Positions 13,729 through 20,318 of a DNA stretch of 26,395 nt are shown one piece after another. The stretch is from a virus, in IMG/VR virus record IMGVR_UViG_3300035099_000039, positions 1 to 26,395 of that record. The stretch is one strand, 5' to 3'. The translations under genes and the position numbers were made by a program. The notes under the pieces are model-generated. The model had not been told where the DNA came from. It did not search any database and saw only the letters and a program-made list of their open reading frames with translations. Each line of letters opens with the position of its first letter. The first letter of the stretch is position 1.

Positions 13729-14237
13729 TCACGCATCGGCCTACTGAGAATGACGCGCAAATCAATCGCCCGCTGGTCCAGGGTCGGCCGCAGGAAGGGT
13801 CGCGCGGGAATCGGCACGGTCAACTTCGCTCTCTTTGTCTTCGATATAGCCAGGTAGACTTCGGCATCGAGATATATGGTAGCGGTATTCTCTTTGCCGC
13901 CGGCCTCATACGTTCTTCTCGCCCACTTACGCATCGCCATCGTCACCGTCGGATGCGTCACACCGCCCAACTCATGTATCCGCGCATATTGACACTCGTC
14001 GCCCCTAAGATTGCAGCCGACGCGGACGCCCTGGATGTTTCCACTCTCATACGGTTCCATGCTGATAGAGTCGCGCAACTGCCCCGACCAGACTTGCAGG
14101 CCGCTAACGCCGCCGCCGGAGACGTTATCCTTCGCCTGCTGCGTGAGCATCAGGCCAGCTTGCTGCAAGTTCTCGCGGCAATGCGCCCACAGTTGCTGCT
14201 TCAGTCGCGCCGCGCTAGCCGCAAAATCGGCATTCAC
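13725..14237 (-). CDS. HK97 gp10-like tail completion protein
   Basis: The 170-residue protein has an N-terminal helix (ADFAASAARLKQQLWAHC), a segment VSGGGVSGLQVWSGQLRDSI and the characteristic YARIHELGG...ARPFLRPTLD motifs. ARIHELGG followed by a PARPFLRPTL-type stretch is the signature of the HK97 gp10/virion morphogenesis family that works at the head-tail interface. It is coupled on both sides through ATGA overlaps (14234-14237 and 13725-13728). About 25 residues near 115-140 (KENTATIYLDAEVYLAISKTK) may be a small family-specific insertion. Confidence 0.8.
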   Translation of the reverse strand: MNADFAASAARLKQQLWAHCRENLQQAGLMLTQQAKDNVSGGGVSGLQVWSGQLRDSISMEPYESGNIQGVRVGCNLRGDECQYARIHELGGVTHPTVTMAMRKWARRTYEAGGKENTATIYLDAEVYLAISKTKRAKLTVPIPARPFLRPTLDQRAIDLRVILSRPMRE

Positions 14238-14563
14238 CGCGTCTCCTCGACCTCTACGCGCAGGTGGTGGTTCATTTCGTCCGCATTCCGCACGCCCAGG
14301 ATGCGAAAGCTCCGCGTTCCGAAGCGGAGCCGATGCTGCTCCGTAACGCCGCAGGCCGTATCGGAGAAGAACACAATATGTGTTGCCTGCGTGGGTTCGC
14401 CCCCAAACAAACCGACACGTTCATGCGCGGACATCGGCTGTATCCGGCACTTGACGCGCGGTTGCTTGACGCGCCAATCGTCGGGCGTGCCCGCCTTGCC
14501 GTCGGACGTGCCGACGTTCTCCAAAATGTCCGCGCTGTGAATGCACAAGTTCTCTACACTCAC
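14234..14563 (-). CDS. Head closure / head-tail joining protein
   Basis: The 109-residue all-beta protein shows the pattern of phage head-tail joining proteins (SPP1 gp16-like): an N-terminal segment, then VKCRIQPMSAHERVGLFGGEPTQATHIVFFSD and a closing FRILGVRNADEMNHHLRVEVEE, in which the FRILGV...D...H..V stretch is typical. It sits between a connector-region gene and the gp10-like gene and overlaps both by ATGA. It should seal the portal channel after packaging and accept the tail. Confidence 0.75.
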   Translation of the reverse strand: MSVENLCIHSADILENVGTSDGKAGTPDDWRVKQPRVKCRIQPMSAHERVGLFGGEPTQATHIVFFSDTACGVTEQHRLRFGTRSFRILGVRNADEMNHHLRVEVEETR

Positions 14564-15057
14564 GCCTTCGTCCCAATGAGAACAATGTCATAGACAACCG
14601 TGGCCGCCGGCGAGTTCAATTTGAGGTTCTTGTGGGTATCATCTACGGTCGCCGCTGCACCAGGACTCCACCAAATGAATTGGCCGTTGGGCGGGACGAC
14701 CACGATATCGCTACTGTCGGCCAAGAAGCCGGAGAAGATATTGGTGGTCGCACCGCCAACGGATAGGTCGGCGAGCGCCGTAGTCGTCGTGTTCCAAATG
14801 AAGATGCCCTTGATACCCGTAAAGGTCAATGAGAGGCCAAGCGAATCCGTGAGGCTTGTGAGGTCATGCGTCTCGCTCGCGCTCGCCAAGGTTCTCTGGT
14901 CGCGCCAGAACGCGTTGGCCTGGTCAGCGCTCGTTCCATTCGCCAGGGAATCCGTAAGCGCAATACTGCCCTCATCCGTCGCGTCCGCGAAGTCCAGCTT
15001 ATTCAGATATTCCCAAGCGATTCGGGCCGTCCAATTGATTTGCAGTTCCGTCGCCAT
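14560..15057 (-). CDS. Structural beta-protein inserted between connector genes
   Basis: The 165-residue protein starts MATELQINWTARIAWEYLNKLDFADATDEGS and is rich in Thr, Ala, Ser and Val. The segments LTFTGIKGIFIWNTTTT, DLSVGG and VVVPPNGQFIWWSPGAAATV give a beta-sandwich impression with an exposed aromatic loop, as in several uncharacterised phage virion proteins. It interrupts the usual connector to closure-protein order, so it is probably a minor virion protein near the neck or capsid surface. ATGA overlap with the closure gene; 9 nt after the connector stop. Confidence 0.6.
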   Translation of the reverse strand: MATELQINWTARIAWEYLNKLDFADATDEGSIALTDSLANGTSADQANAFWRDQRTLASASETHDLTSLTDSLGLSLTFTGIKGIFIWNTTTTALADLSVGGATTNIFSGFLADSSDIVVVPPNGQFIWWSPGAAATVDDTHKNLKLNSPAATVVYDIVLIGTKA

Positions 15058-15066
15058 CGCACGCTC

Positions 15067-15915
15067 CTAAAACAGCCGCCGCCACGGGGCAAGTTTCGCC
15101 CGCAATTCGTCGTCCAACACGGACTGGATGGCCCGCGTATATTGGTAATCCCCTATCCGTTCGCTTTGCATCCCGAAGTCAACCTTGCGCTGGTCATACG
15201 CTCGCTTGACCAGTTCGAGGCAGATCTGTTCGACATCAGCAGGCGCGGTCGAATAGCCCGCATTATAGACGACGAAAACGCTCCGATAGCCGAACGGGAA
15301 CCCCGTGGGCAAATGAAGAACGCCGTCATCCTCATTGTACTGATAGTCCGATTCCTGTCCATACGGCATTTCAAGCCAAACATATTTGGTCAGGGCCTGA
15401 AGGGCTGGGGTGGGCCGCAAGTCAGCCGTCAGCCAAGTGTCGTATGTGGACGATTGCGCGGAAGCTGTCCAACCGTAACCCGCTGCCGCGATTGCCCCAA
15501 CCAGTGTGCTGACCGTCGTGTAGGTGTCCAGCGCAAGCGATGTCGAGTCCTCATTCTCGCCGCCGCCGACGACAAGATCAAGGGCAGTCGGTGCCGCAAT
15601 GCCCGTCTGGACGACGCGGACGTTCGCATACTCCGCATCGCTACTCGTGTTCTTGACTTGAACTACGATTTGATGGTCAATATAGAGCCGTGTCACTGCC
15701 GTCACCGGGCGTTCGTCCAGCACTAAGTAGCCGTCACCGCTACCATCCAGCCATTGCCGATATTCGCGCGTCAGGAAGTGGCGGCTGCACAATCGCTCCA
15801 TGTAAGCCGAGGCGGCGTTGATGAGACGGATAATCAGATTCGCGTTCTCGGTGACGCCCAGGTATTCCTGCGCGTTCGCCAGACTGGTCAGCGCGTATGT
15901 ATCAAGCGTAACCAT
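15067..15915 (-). CDS. Head-tail connector (adaptor) protein, gp6/gp15-like with insertion
   Basis: The N-terminal 85 residues (LANAQEYLGVTENANLIIRLINAASAYMERLCSRHF) and C-terminal 75 residues (VVYNAGYSTAPADVEQICLELVKRAYDQRKVDFGMQSERIGDY) match the helical adaptor fold that docks under the portal: the region around AGYSTAPADVEQICLELVKRAY is a strong family signature. Between them, about 100 residues of beta-type sequence (about 88-200, NTSSDAEYANVRV to ADLRPTPA) form an inserted domain not present in minimal members of about 110-200 residues. It overlaps the preceding small gene by 14 bp. The insertion may project outward at the neck. Confidence 0.78.
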   Translation of the reverse strand: MVTLDTYALTSLANAQEYLGVTENANLIIRLINAASAYMERLCSRHFLTREYRQWLDGSGDGYLVLDERPVTAVTRLYIDHQIVVQVKNTSSDAEYANVRVVQTGIAAPTALDLVVGGGENEDSTSLALDTYTTVSTLVGAIAAAGYGWTASAQSSTYDTWLTADLRPTPALQALTKYVWLEMPYGQESDYQYNEDDGVLHLPTGFPFGYRSVFVVYNAGYSTAPADVEQICLELVKRAYDQRKVDFGMQSERIGDYQYTRAIQSVLDDELRAKLAPWRRLF

Positions 15916-16117
15916 GTAGCGCCTTCGTTTCGCCGTCAGATTGACGCATCATCTTGTCCGCGACCCCTTGCGGGCCGACGCGCACCGCTCCGGCCGCATT
16001 CACAAGCAGCCATGCATCCCAAGCCGAGAGTTCAACTGTTTCGCCTGCGCGATGCCCGCGATATGACCGCAGAAGCCGCACGAGCATCGGCCTGCTTTCG
16101 ACTTCATATCGCATCAT
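15902..16117 (-). CDS. Small SH3-like phage protein preceding the connector
   Basis: The 71-residue protein contains VRLLRSYRGHRAGETVELSAWDAWLLVNAAGAVRV, a pattern (basic RYRGHRAG, then T-V-E-L, then a helix ending in LV.AGA) common in small phage proteins encoded just before head-tail connectors and probably an SH3-like barrel. The same pattern occurs in weaker form at the N-terminus of the major capsid protein here. Overlaps the connector start by 14 bp. Exact function unknown; a structural or assembly role is inferred. Confidence 0.6.
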   Translation of the reverse strand: MMRYEVESRPMLVRLLRSYRGHRAGETVELSAWDAWLLVNAAGAVRVGPQGVADKMMRQSDGETKALHGYA

Positions 16118-16127
16118 CTTCTCTCCC

Positions 16128-16820
16128 CTACAGCACGAACCAAAGCGTCACTTTTATCACGGCACTCGGCACGAGATTGCCGGCAACGGTCAGGGTGAGC
16201 ATATCGCTCTGGCAGATGGACGGATGATTTGTCGTGCCGGCGATAACGATATTCGCATCCTCACTCTCGCTCTCGTCCCGATTCGTCAAGCAACCTTCTG
16301 CGCGGTCGAAGCCGAAGCCATCAACCAGCCTAATATCGTAGTTATCCGTCGGCGCAGGGGTACCCGGCTTGGTGGAGCCGCGCACCAGAAACCCATCCAC
16401 GCGGTAATCAAGCGTCGCCGGCGTCACGGAACCATCGCCGCTATCCGCCACGATGTCGAATACAACGCGCGTGACGAATCCGGTGCGATACCAAGTCTGT
16501 GTTATAGTCGAATCGCCCGCGAGAGTACCGCCAGCTAGCGTCACGCTCGGCGCAGGCGGCGTCCCCTCTTCGGTTGTCCAACCCGTTTCGGGTGGCGTCT
16601 CCGCGCTACTCAGCGTGTAATAGAGTATCAACCCGCCATTGTCCGCGTAGATATACCAACCCGCACCACCCGGAGGCGGATAACCATCATCCCAACGGAG
16701 GTAATACTTGTCGGAACTCCCGCTATAACTCCATTGGGACTTGCCGCCATAGCTGCCATCGGGCGTATAGGAGCCATTACAATCCGTTGTCCCGGCATCA
16801 GCGACGGTATAAGTAGACAT
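16128..16820 (-). CDS. Two-domain virion surface protein (paralogue of next gene upstream)
   Basis: The N-terminal about 100 residues (NGSYTPDGSYGGKSQWSYSG, YYLRWDDG, GWYIYADNGGLILYY) form a compact aromatic/Gly-rich repeat seen in phage fibre and capsid-display proteins. The C-terminal 130 residues parallel the 136-residue protein encoded immediately upstream: VVFDIVADSGDGS versus VILDVTFDSGDGS, RVDGFLVRG versus KIDGFLLRA, then YDIRLVDGFGFD versus YDITLIDGMGVD, and SDMLTLTVAGN versus SDTLTLTITGN. The gene thus arose by tandem duplication plus addition of a display domain. It is probably a capsid decoration protein; carbohydrate binding by the N-terminal part is inference. Confidence 0.65.
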   Translation of the reverse strand: MSTYTVADAGTTDCNGSYTPDGSYGGKSQWSYSGSSDKYYLRWDDGYPPPGGAGWYIYADNGGLILYYTLSSAETPPETGWTTEEGTPPAPSVTLAGGTLAGDSTITQTWYRTGFVTRVVFDIVADSGDGSVTPATLDYRVDGFLVRGSTKPGTPAPTDNYDIRLVDGFGFDRAEGCLTNRDESESEDANIVIAGTTNHPSICQSDMLTLTVAGNLVPSAVIKVTLWFVL

Positions 16821-16873
16821 TAAACGAGGCTCCGGTCAAGTAGCTCACTATCGCCTATTCGACCACACACGCC

Positions 16874-17284
16874 TCAATCCATAGCCAGCGAGTACCACAG
16901 CACAATCTGTGTCGTGGCGCTTTTCACGCTGTTTCCCGTGATGGTGAGCGTTAGCGTATCCGAAGGCGCGACGACGGGATGATTCTCCGTGCCGCTATAG
17001 ACAATGGCGACATCCTCAGTCGTGGCATTGCTGCGATCGAGCAAGCAACCTTGCAGCACATCCACGCCCATTCCGTCAATTAACGTGATGTCGTACCCGT
17101 TCGTCGGCGCCGTGCCGCCAGGGTCGGTCACGGCCCGCAAGAGAAAGCCGTCAATTTTATTCTCCAACGCCGTGGCCGTGAAGGACCCATCGCCGCTGTC
17201 AAACGTCACATCGAGGATGACCTTCTTGATATGACCAAGAAGATGCGGAGTTTGCACCAAAGCCGAATCGCCAGCGGCAGGCAT
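16874..17284 (-). CDS. Single-domain virion beta-protein
   Basis: The 136-residue protein is one copy of the beta domain found at the C-terminus of the following gene (SGDGSFTATALENKIDGFLLRA, YDITLIDGMGVD, SDTLTLTITGN, TQIVLWYSL). It has the even spacing of strands expected of a compact beta sandwich. The ATG at 17284 has AAGGA about 8 nt upstream. Expected role is capsid or neck decoration; no catalytic motif. It is preceded by a GC-rich hairpin in the 79-bp spacer. Confidence 0.65.
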   Translation of the reverse strand: MPAAGDSALVQTPHLLGHIKKVILDVTFDSGDGSFTATALENKIDGFLLRAVTDPGGTAPTNGYDITLIDGMGVDVLQGCLLDRSNATTEDVAIVYSGTENHPVVAPSDTLTLTITGNSVKSATTQIVLWYSLAMD

Positions 17285-17312
17285 TGTTCATTCCTTTTTA
17301 TGCAGGCCCTGT

Positions 17313-17342
17313 GCGGGGCCAGGCCCTATTACCCGGCCCCGC
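17313..17342 (-). other. GC-rich intergenic hairpin
   Basis: GCGGGGCC and GGCCCCGC form a perfect 8-bp stem with a 14-nt loop in the spacer between two virion genes; GCAGG/CCTGC can close an outer stem. There is no following U-run, so it is not a classical terminator; mRNA processing or stability is possible. Confidence 0.6.
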
Positions 17343-17363
17343 CCTTCCCTGCCGGAAACGGCC

Positions 17364-18071
17364 TTACACCGTCGCCAAGAACCGAATCCAGTCAAGACCG
17401 AAATGATTGGGGTTCGTCGTCCCCCCACCCAGCGCGCCAAACGTCAGCCGCATCGCGCTCGTTGGAATGTTGCTGGTGACTGCCGTAAGCGCGACGCTGT
17501 TGACGTAGCCCGTTACATTGGTCACGCCGTTGATGAAGAAGCCCAGGGTGACGGCGGTAGCGTCTGCGGTATCGTAGGTCGTATCAGCCGCAGACCCCGT
17601 TCCGCCCGCCCGCACCTGGAAGTCAATATTCGCATCGCCATCGTCGCCACGGAAGACCACCAAGTTCGTCGGGTCGGTGCTGAAGATGTTGGTATCGCTC
17701 GAAGCCAGACCGACCATCCAATCGCAGTCGTCGGCGTCCGTAATACCCTTGATGCCGAACTCGACCCAGCAGAACTTCCCCGCCGCCGGCGCGAACCAAA
17801 TCCCGTCCGCCTGGCACTGAACGCCCTGCCCATCCGTAGTATTGGTGATGCTCAGGACGCCGCCCGCCTGGCCCTGGTCCGTCAGTGTCCCGCTCGAAAT
17901 CTGCGTTGTCGTGAAGCCAAGCAGCGAGGTGGAACTGAGCAGCGGAATTGGCGTAAAGTGCGTCTCGAAGCCATACGCATAGCGCAGGTTCAGCCCGGGC
18001 GCATACGGCGTACGGCACCAACCGTCAATGCCGACCAGCGCTTGGCCGACCCAATCTGCATGGAGACCCAT
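17364..18071 (-). CDS. Jelly-roll/lectin-like virion protein
   Basis: The 235-residue protein reads like a concanavalin-type beta sandwich: GGVLSITNTTDGQGVQCQADGIWFAP, FCWVEFGIKGITDADDCDWMVGLAS, VVFRGDDGDANIDFQV, VTLGFFINGVTNVTGYVNS and a closing FGALGGGTTNPNHFGLDWIRFLA. I know this arrangement from uncharacterised virion proteins encoded after the capsid gene in environmental phages, sometimes proposed as capsid decoration. No catalytic residues seen. The ATG has GGAG 7 nt upstream, behind a 140-nt structured leader. Confidence 0.7.
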   Translation of the reverse strand: MGLHADWVGQALVGIDGWCRTPYAPGLNLRYAYGFETHFTPIPLLSSTSLLGFTTTQISSGTLTDQGQAGGVLSITNTTDGQGVQCQADGIWFAPAAGKFCWVEFGIKGITDADDCDWMVGLASSDTNIFSTDPTNLVVFRGDDGDANIDFQVRAGGTGSAADTTYDTADATAVTLGFFINGVTNVTGYVNSVALTAVTSNIPTSAMRLTFGALGGGTTNPNHFGLDWIRFLATV

Positions 18072-18085
18072 TTGCGTGCTCCAAT

Positions 18086-18199
18086 GACCCGCCTCTCGTC
18101 AGGCGGTCACGAGTAACCTGCCAACAATCTCCCGAGTACGTCGCCGGGGACCAGACCTTGTCCGGCTGGGGAGGAGCAACCGGCTCCGGCCCCCGGCGA
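18086..18199 (-). other. Structured intergenic RNA between two head genes
   Basis: In the 140-nt spacer a 9-bp perfect stem (TCGCCGGGG with CCCCGGCGA, outer ends 18141 and 18199) encloses a second 7-bp stem (CCGGTTG with CAGCCGG, one G-U). A separate hairpin at 18086-18108 (GACCGCCT with AGGCGGGTC, one bulge) ends 5 nt before the GGAG of the next gene. None is followed by a U-run. The last hairpin is placed to affect translation initiation of the jelly-roll gene. Confidence 0.55.
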
Positions 18200-18211
18200 G
18201 TAAGCCGCCTC

Positions 18212-18706
18212 TTAGTCCCTGGCGTCGAACGGAGGCGCAAGCACGTTCATACTGCGTCCACGGTACGGCTGAATCGTGCAGAACGACAGGTTGCTGGCGC
18301 TGGACGACGCCATATTAACGCGGATACACTGCTTCGTTCTGTCCAATTCATCCACGCGGATATCAATGACATAGATGCTGGAACCGGTGCCCGTGGTGCT
18401 CGGCGTGATGCTGGTCGCCGCCGTCCCCTTGGTCGCATAGGTCGTGGTCGTCTGCGGGGTATCCACGAGCGCCCACCAATGGTTGATCGTAATGCCCGTG
18501 GTTGCGGTCGTACCGGCCACGTCATCACACTTGTCAACCGTGATGGCCCCGCTGGAAGCGTTACCCTGCTTGATCCCGATGGTGATCATTGCGCCATCAT
18601 AACCCTTGAGGTTGATGATGTCGCTGACTGCGCCACTATCCATCGCCTGAATCTTCCATCCTTCATACGGGAACGCCACCTCTGCGAGTCTCGCGTAAGT
18701 ATTCAC
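18212..18706 (-). CDS. Capsid decoration/cement-type protein
   Basis: The 164-residue protein follows the major capsid gene and has the composition of head cement proteins: Thr/Ser/Ala/Val-rich strands (GYDGAMITIGIKQGNASSGAITV, IYVIDIRVDELD, CIRVNMASSSASNLSFCTIQPYRGR). The C-terminal pattern (Asp-rich strand, R-V, then SASNLS and an aromatic-Arg close) recurs in many proteins encoded after HK97-type capsid genes. The GTG start at 18706 is fixed by AAGGAGAG 4 nt upstream; an in-frame extension to 18736 would run through that site. Function inferred from position. Confidence 0.65.
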   Translation of the reverse strand: MNTYARLAEVAFPYEGWKIQAMDSGAVSDIINLKGYDGAMITIGIKQGNASSGAITVDKCDDVAGTTATTGITINHWWALVDTPQTTTTYATKGTAATSITPSTTGTGSSIYVIDIRVDELDRTKQCIRVNMASSSASNLSFCTIQPYRGRSMNVLAPPFDARD

Positions 18707-18725
18707 TCGTCTCTCCTTCAATGAC

Positions 18726-18747
18726 GCGGGCGGCACATACCGTCCGC
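18726..18747 (-). other. Hairpin after the major capsid gene
   Basis: GCGGACGG and CCGCCCGC form an 8-position stem with one mismatch and a 6-nt loop (TATGTG), enclosed by UGAC/GUCA, between the capsid stop and the decoration gene Shine-Dalgarno. No U-run; perhaps an mRNA-stabilising or processing element. Confidence 0.45.
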
Positions 18748-18769
18748 AGTTCTACGCACTACGTCACCA

Positions 18770-20113
18770 TTACGCGCGGGCAGCCAACGTAACAACCGTG
18801 CTGACGACCTGGCCGTTCGGCGTGGTGAGGCTTGACTGCCACCTGCTGTGGGCATCGCCCCACCAAATCAGCCTGAATACCTTCTCATTGTAGTCAAACC
18901 GCAGATGGTCGCTCTCGGCATAGTCAATACCGCGCGACCACTCGCCAACGAGATATTCCGTCGGGTCAAACAGAACGATGTCGCCCTCATCACCAACCGT
19001 CGGCAGTTTTTCCGTCAGGAGGACGGGCCGACCGTTGATGGTGCCGAGCGGAGCGCCCGCTACGCCGTTACCCGGCATCCACACAGGAACACCGCCAGTC
19101 CCGACTTTGCGGTGCAACGCGGCCAATTGCGGGTAGGCGTTGAGTCCTGCCAGCCAGATAGCCGATGCCTGGGAATCGGCGGGCATACTGGCCCACATCT
19201 CGTCAATGTTCGCCACCTCAATGGTGTCCGCCAGTTGCCCGTTTACCTTATTCACGGCCACCTTGCACGGCGAGTTGATGACGCCCAGAGGCTCGACCCC
19301 GCCGCCGCCGCGCAGCAAGAGGTAGTCGCGCTTGTACGCCAAGCCGCGCGAGAAGATGTCCATGAGTTCCGGCCCCAGACTGATGGGCGAGAACTGAAGC
19401 AACGACTGCTCCACAGCCGCCATCACGTATTGCTGATGCAGCGTCAACGTAACCGGCATGAAGGTTGGGCGCGTCGGTGACATTTGCGCTGTCGGCCGCA
19501 AGGCCGCAGGGATAACGCCGCCGTCCGTGCCGCTGGCGATGGCCCGCGTGGTCTCATTGATGGACACGAAGTTCGCCGAAATTGTGGACATTGGCCGCTT
19601 CGCCGCCAACGGATACACGACTTCGCGTTCCATCGTCTTCTTGAGTAATTCGGCGATGAACTCCGTCGGCATGGCGAACCCACCGAATGCGCCGGTCGCC
19701 CCGCTGAGTTCATCACTGCCCACCGTCTTGCTTCTCCAAATCCGCTGCCAGTTATCCAACGCCGGCGTGGTCACATGCTCTTGGCAGTGCATATAGATGG
19801 ACTTGAAGTACTCGCCGACGTGTTTGAACCCACCCTTGGGGTCGTCCTCATCGCGCGCTCGGACGTGTTGGATGATGGAGCGACGTTGGGCCACTTGCTC
19901 CTGGCGGGTACGCGCAGCCTTCTGGCGGAGTTCAGCCGCCCTTTGCGCTTCGTACTCTTCGGGAGTCTGCTTGACCGCAACGGCGTCACGCACCAGCTCA
20001 TCCGCATAGCCGGGTTCGACCTTGGCGAAATCGCCTTCCTTGGTCACGCTGCCGTCTTCGAGCGCGATGTCCGACATGAGCCAACGAACGCTTACGAGCG
20101 TATCTTGCGCCAT
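18770..20113 (-). CDS. Major capsid protein, HK97 fold
   Basis: The 447-residue protein carries an N-terminal extension (about 1-92) with charged helix (EYEAQRAAELRQKAARTRQEQVAQRR), expected to act as a built-in scaffold (delta domain). The mature part begins around PKGGFKHVGEYFKSIY. The core shows GGFAMPTEFIAELLKKTMER, strand pairs typical of the N-arm and E-loop region, a spine-helix region around MAAVEQSLLQFSPISLGPELMDIF, and GVEPLGVINSPCKV...EMWASMPADSQASAIWLAG, standard for this family. Residues 5-50 also resemble the SH3-like 71-residue protein encoded at 15902. GGAGA lies 8 nt before the ATG. Cleavage by the upstream-encoded protease is expected. Confidence 0.93.
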   Translation of the reverse strand: MAQDTLVSVRWLMSDIALEDGSVTKEGDFAKVEPGYADELVRDAVAVKQTPEEYEAQRAAELRQKAARTRQEQVAQRRSIIQHVRARDEDDPKGGFKHVGEYFKSIYMHCQEHVTTPALDNWQRIWRSKTVGSDELSGATGAFGGFAMPTEFIAELLKKTMEREVVYPLAAKRPMSTISANFVSINETTRAIASGTDGGVIPAALRPTAQMSPTRPTFMPVTLTLHQQYVMAAVEQSLLQFSPISLGPELMDIFSRGLAYKRDYLLLRGGGGVEPLGVINSPCKVAVNKVNGQLADTIEVANIDEMWASMPADSQASAIWLAGLNAYPQLAALHRKVGTGGVPVWMPGNGVAGAPLGTINGRPVLLTEKLPTVGDEGDIVLFDPTEYLVGEWSRGIDYAESDHLRFDYNEKVFRLIWWGDAHSRWQSSLTTPNGQVVSTVVTLAARA

Positions 20114-20116
20114 TGG

Positions 20117-20314
20117 TTATTCTCCGTTTCCCTGTCTTCGTCTGCGGATACGCCGCAATCTTGGAAACGGTGCCGCCGAACACTGGTCCTCCCGCCTTGT
20201 CCTTGCCGCCCCGCCTTTCCCGATTCGTCCGCGCCGCACACGCTCACTACGACCATTCCACGCGAACTCCACGTAGAGTCCGGTGTTGGTTGTTTCAGTT
20301 TCGTCACATATCAT
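20117..20314 (-). CDS. Small basic protein between protease and capsid genes
   Basis: A 65-residue frame starts at an ATG with GGAGG about 9 nt upstream and stops 3 nt before the capsid ATG. The first 30 residues (MICDETETTNTGLYVEFAWN) look natural; the rest is dominated by Arg and Gly (RVRRGRIGKGG, RLRRIRRRRQGNGE) and could instead be out of frame. In another frame the same DNA gives GGPVFGGTVSKIAAYPQTKTG, so a sequencing slip or frameshift near 20210 should be considered. Possible DNA- or RNA-binding peptide; no family recognised. Confidence 0.45.
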   Translation of the reverse strand: MICDETETTNTGLYVEFAWNGRSERVRRGRIGKGGAARTRREDQCSAAPFPRLRRIRRRRQGNGE

Positions 20315-20318
20315 CAGG

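Noticed and set aside
18086-18113. Possible H-type pseudoknot before the jelly-roll gene (CTCGT with ACGAG in the hairpin loop)
   Set aside because: The complementarity is real, but the third loop would have zero nucleotides while spanning a 5-bp stem, which is sterically implausible. Only the hairpin is reported.
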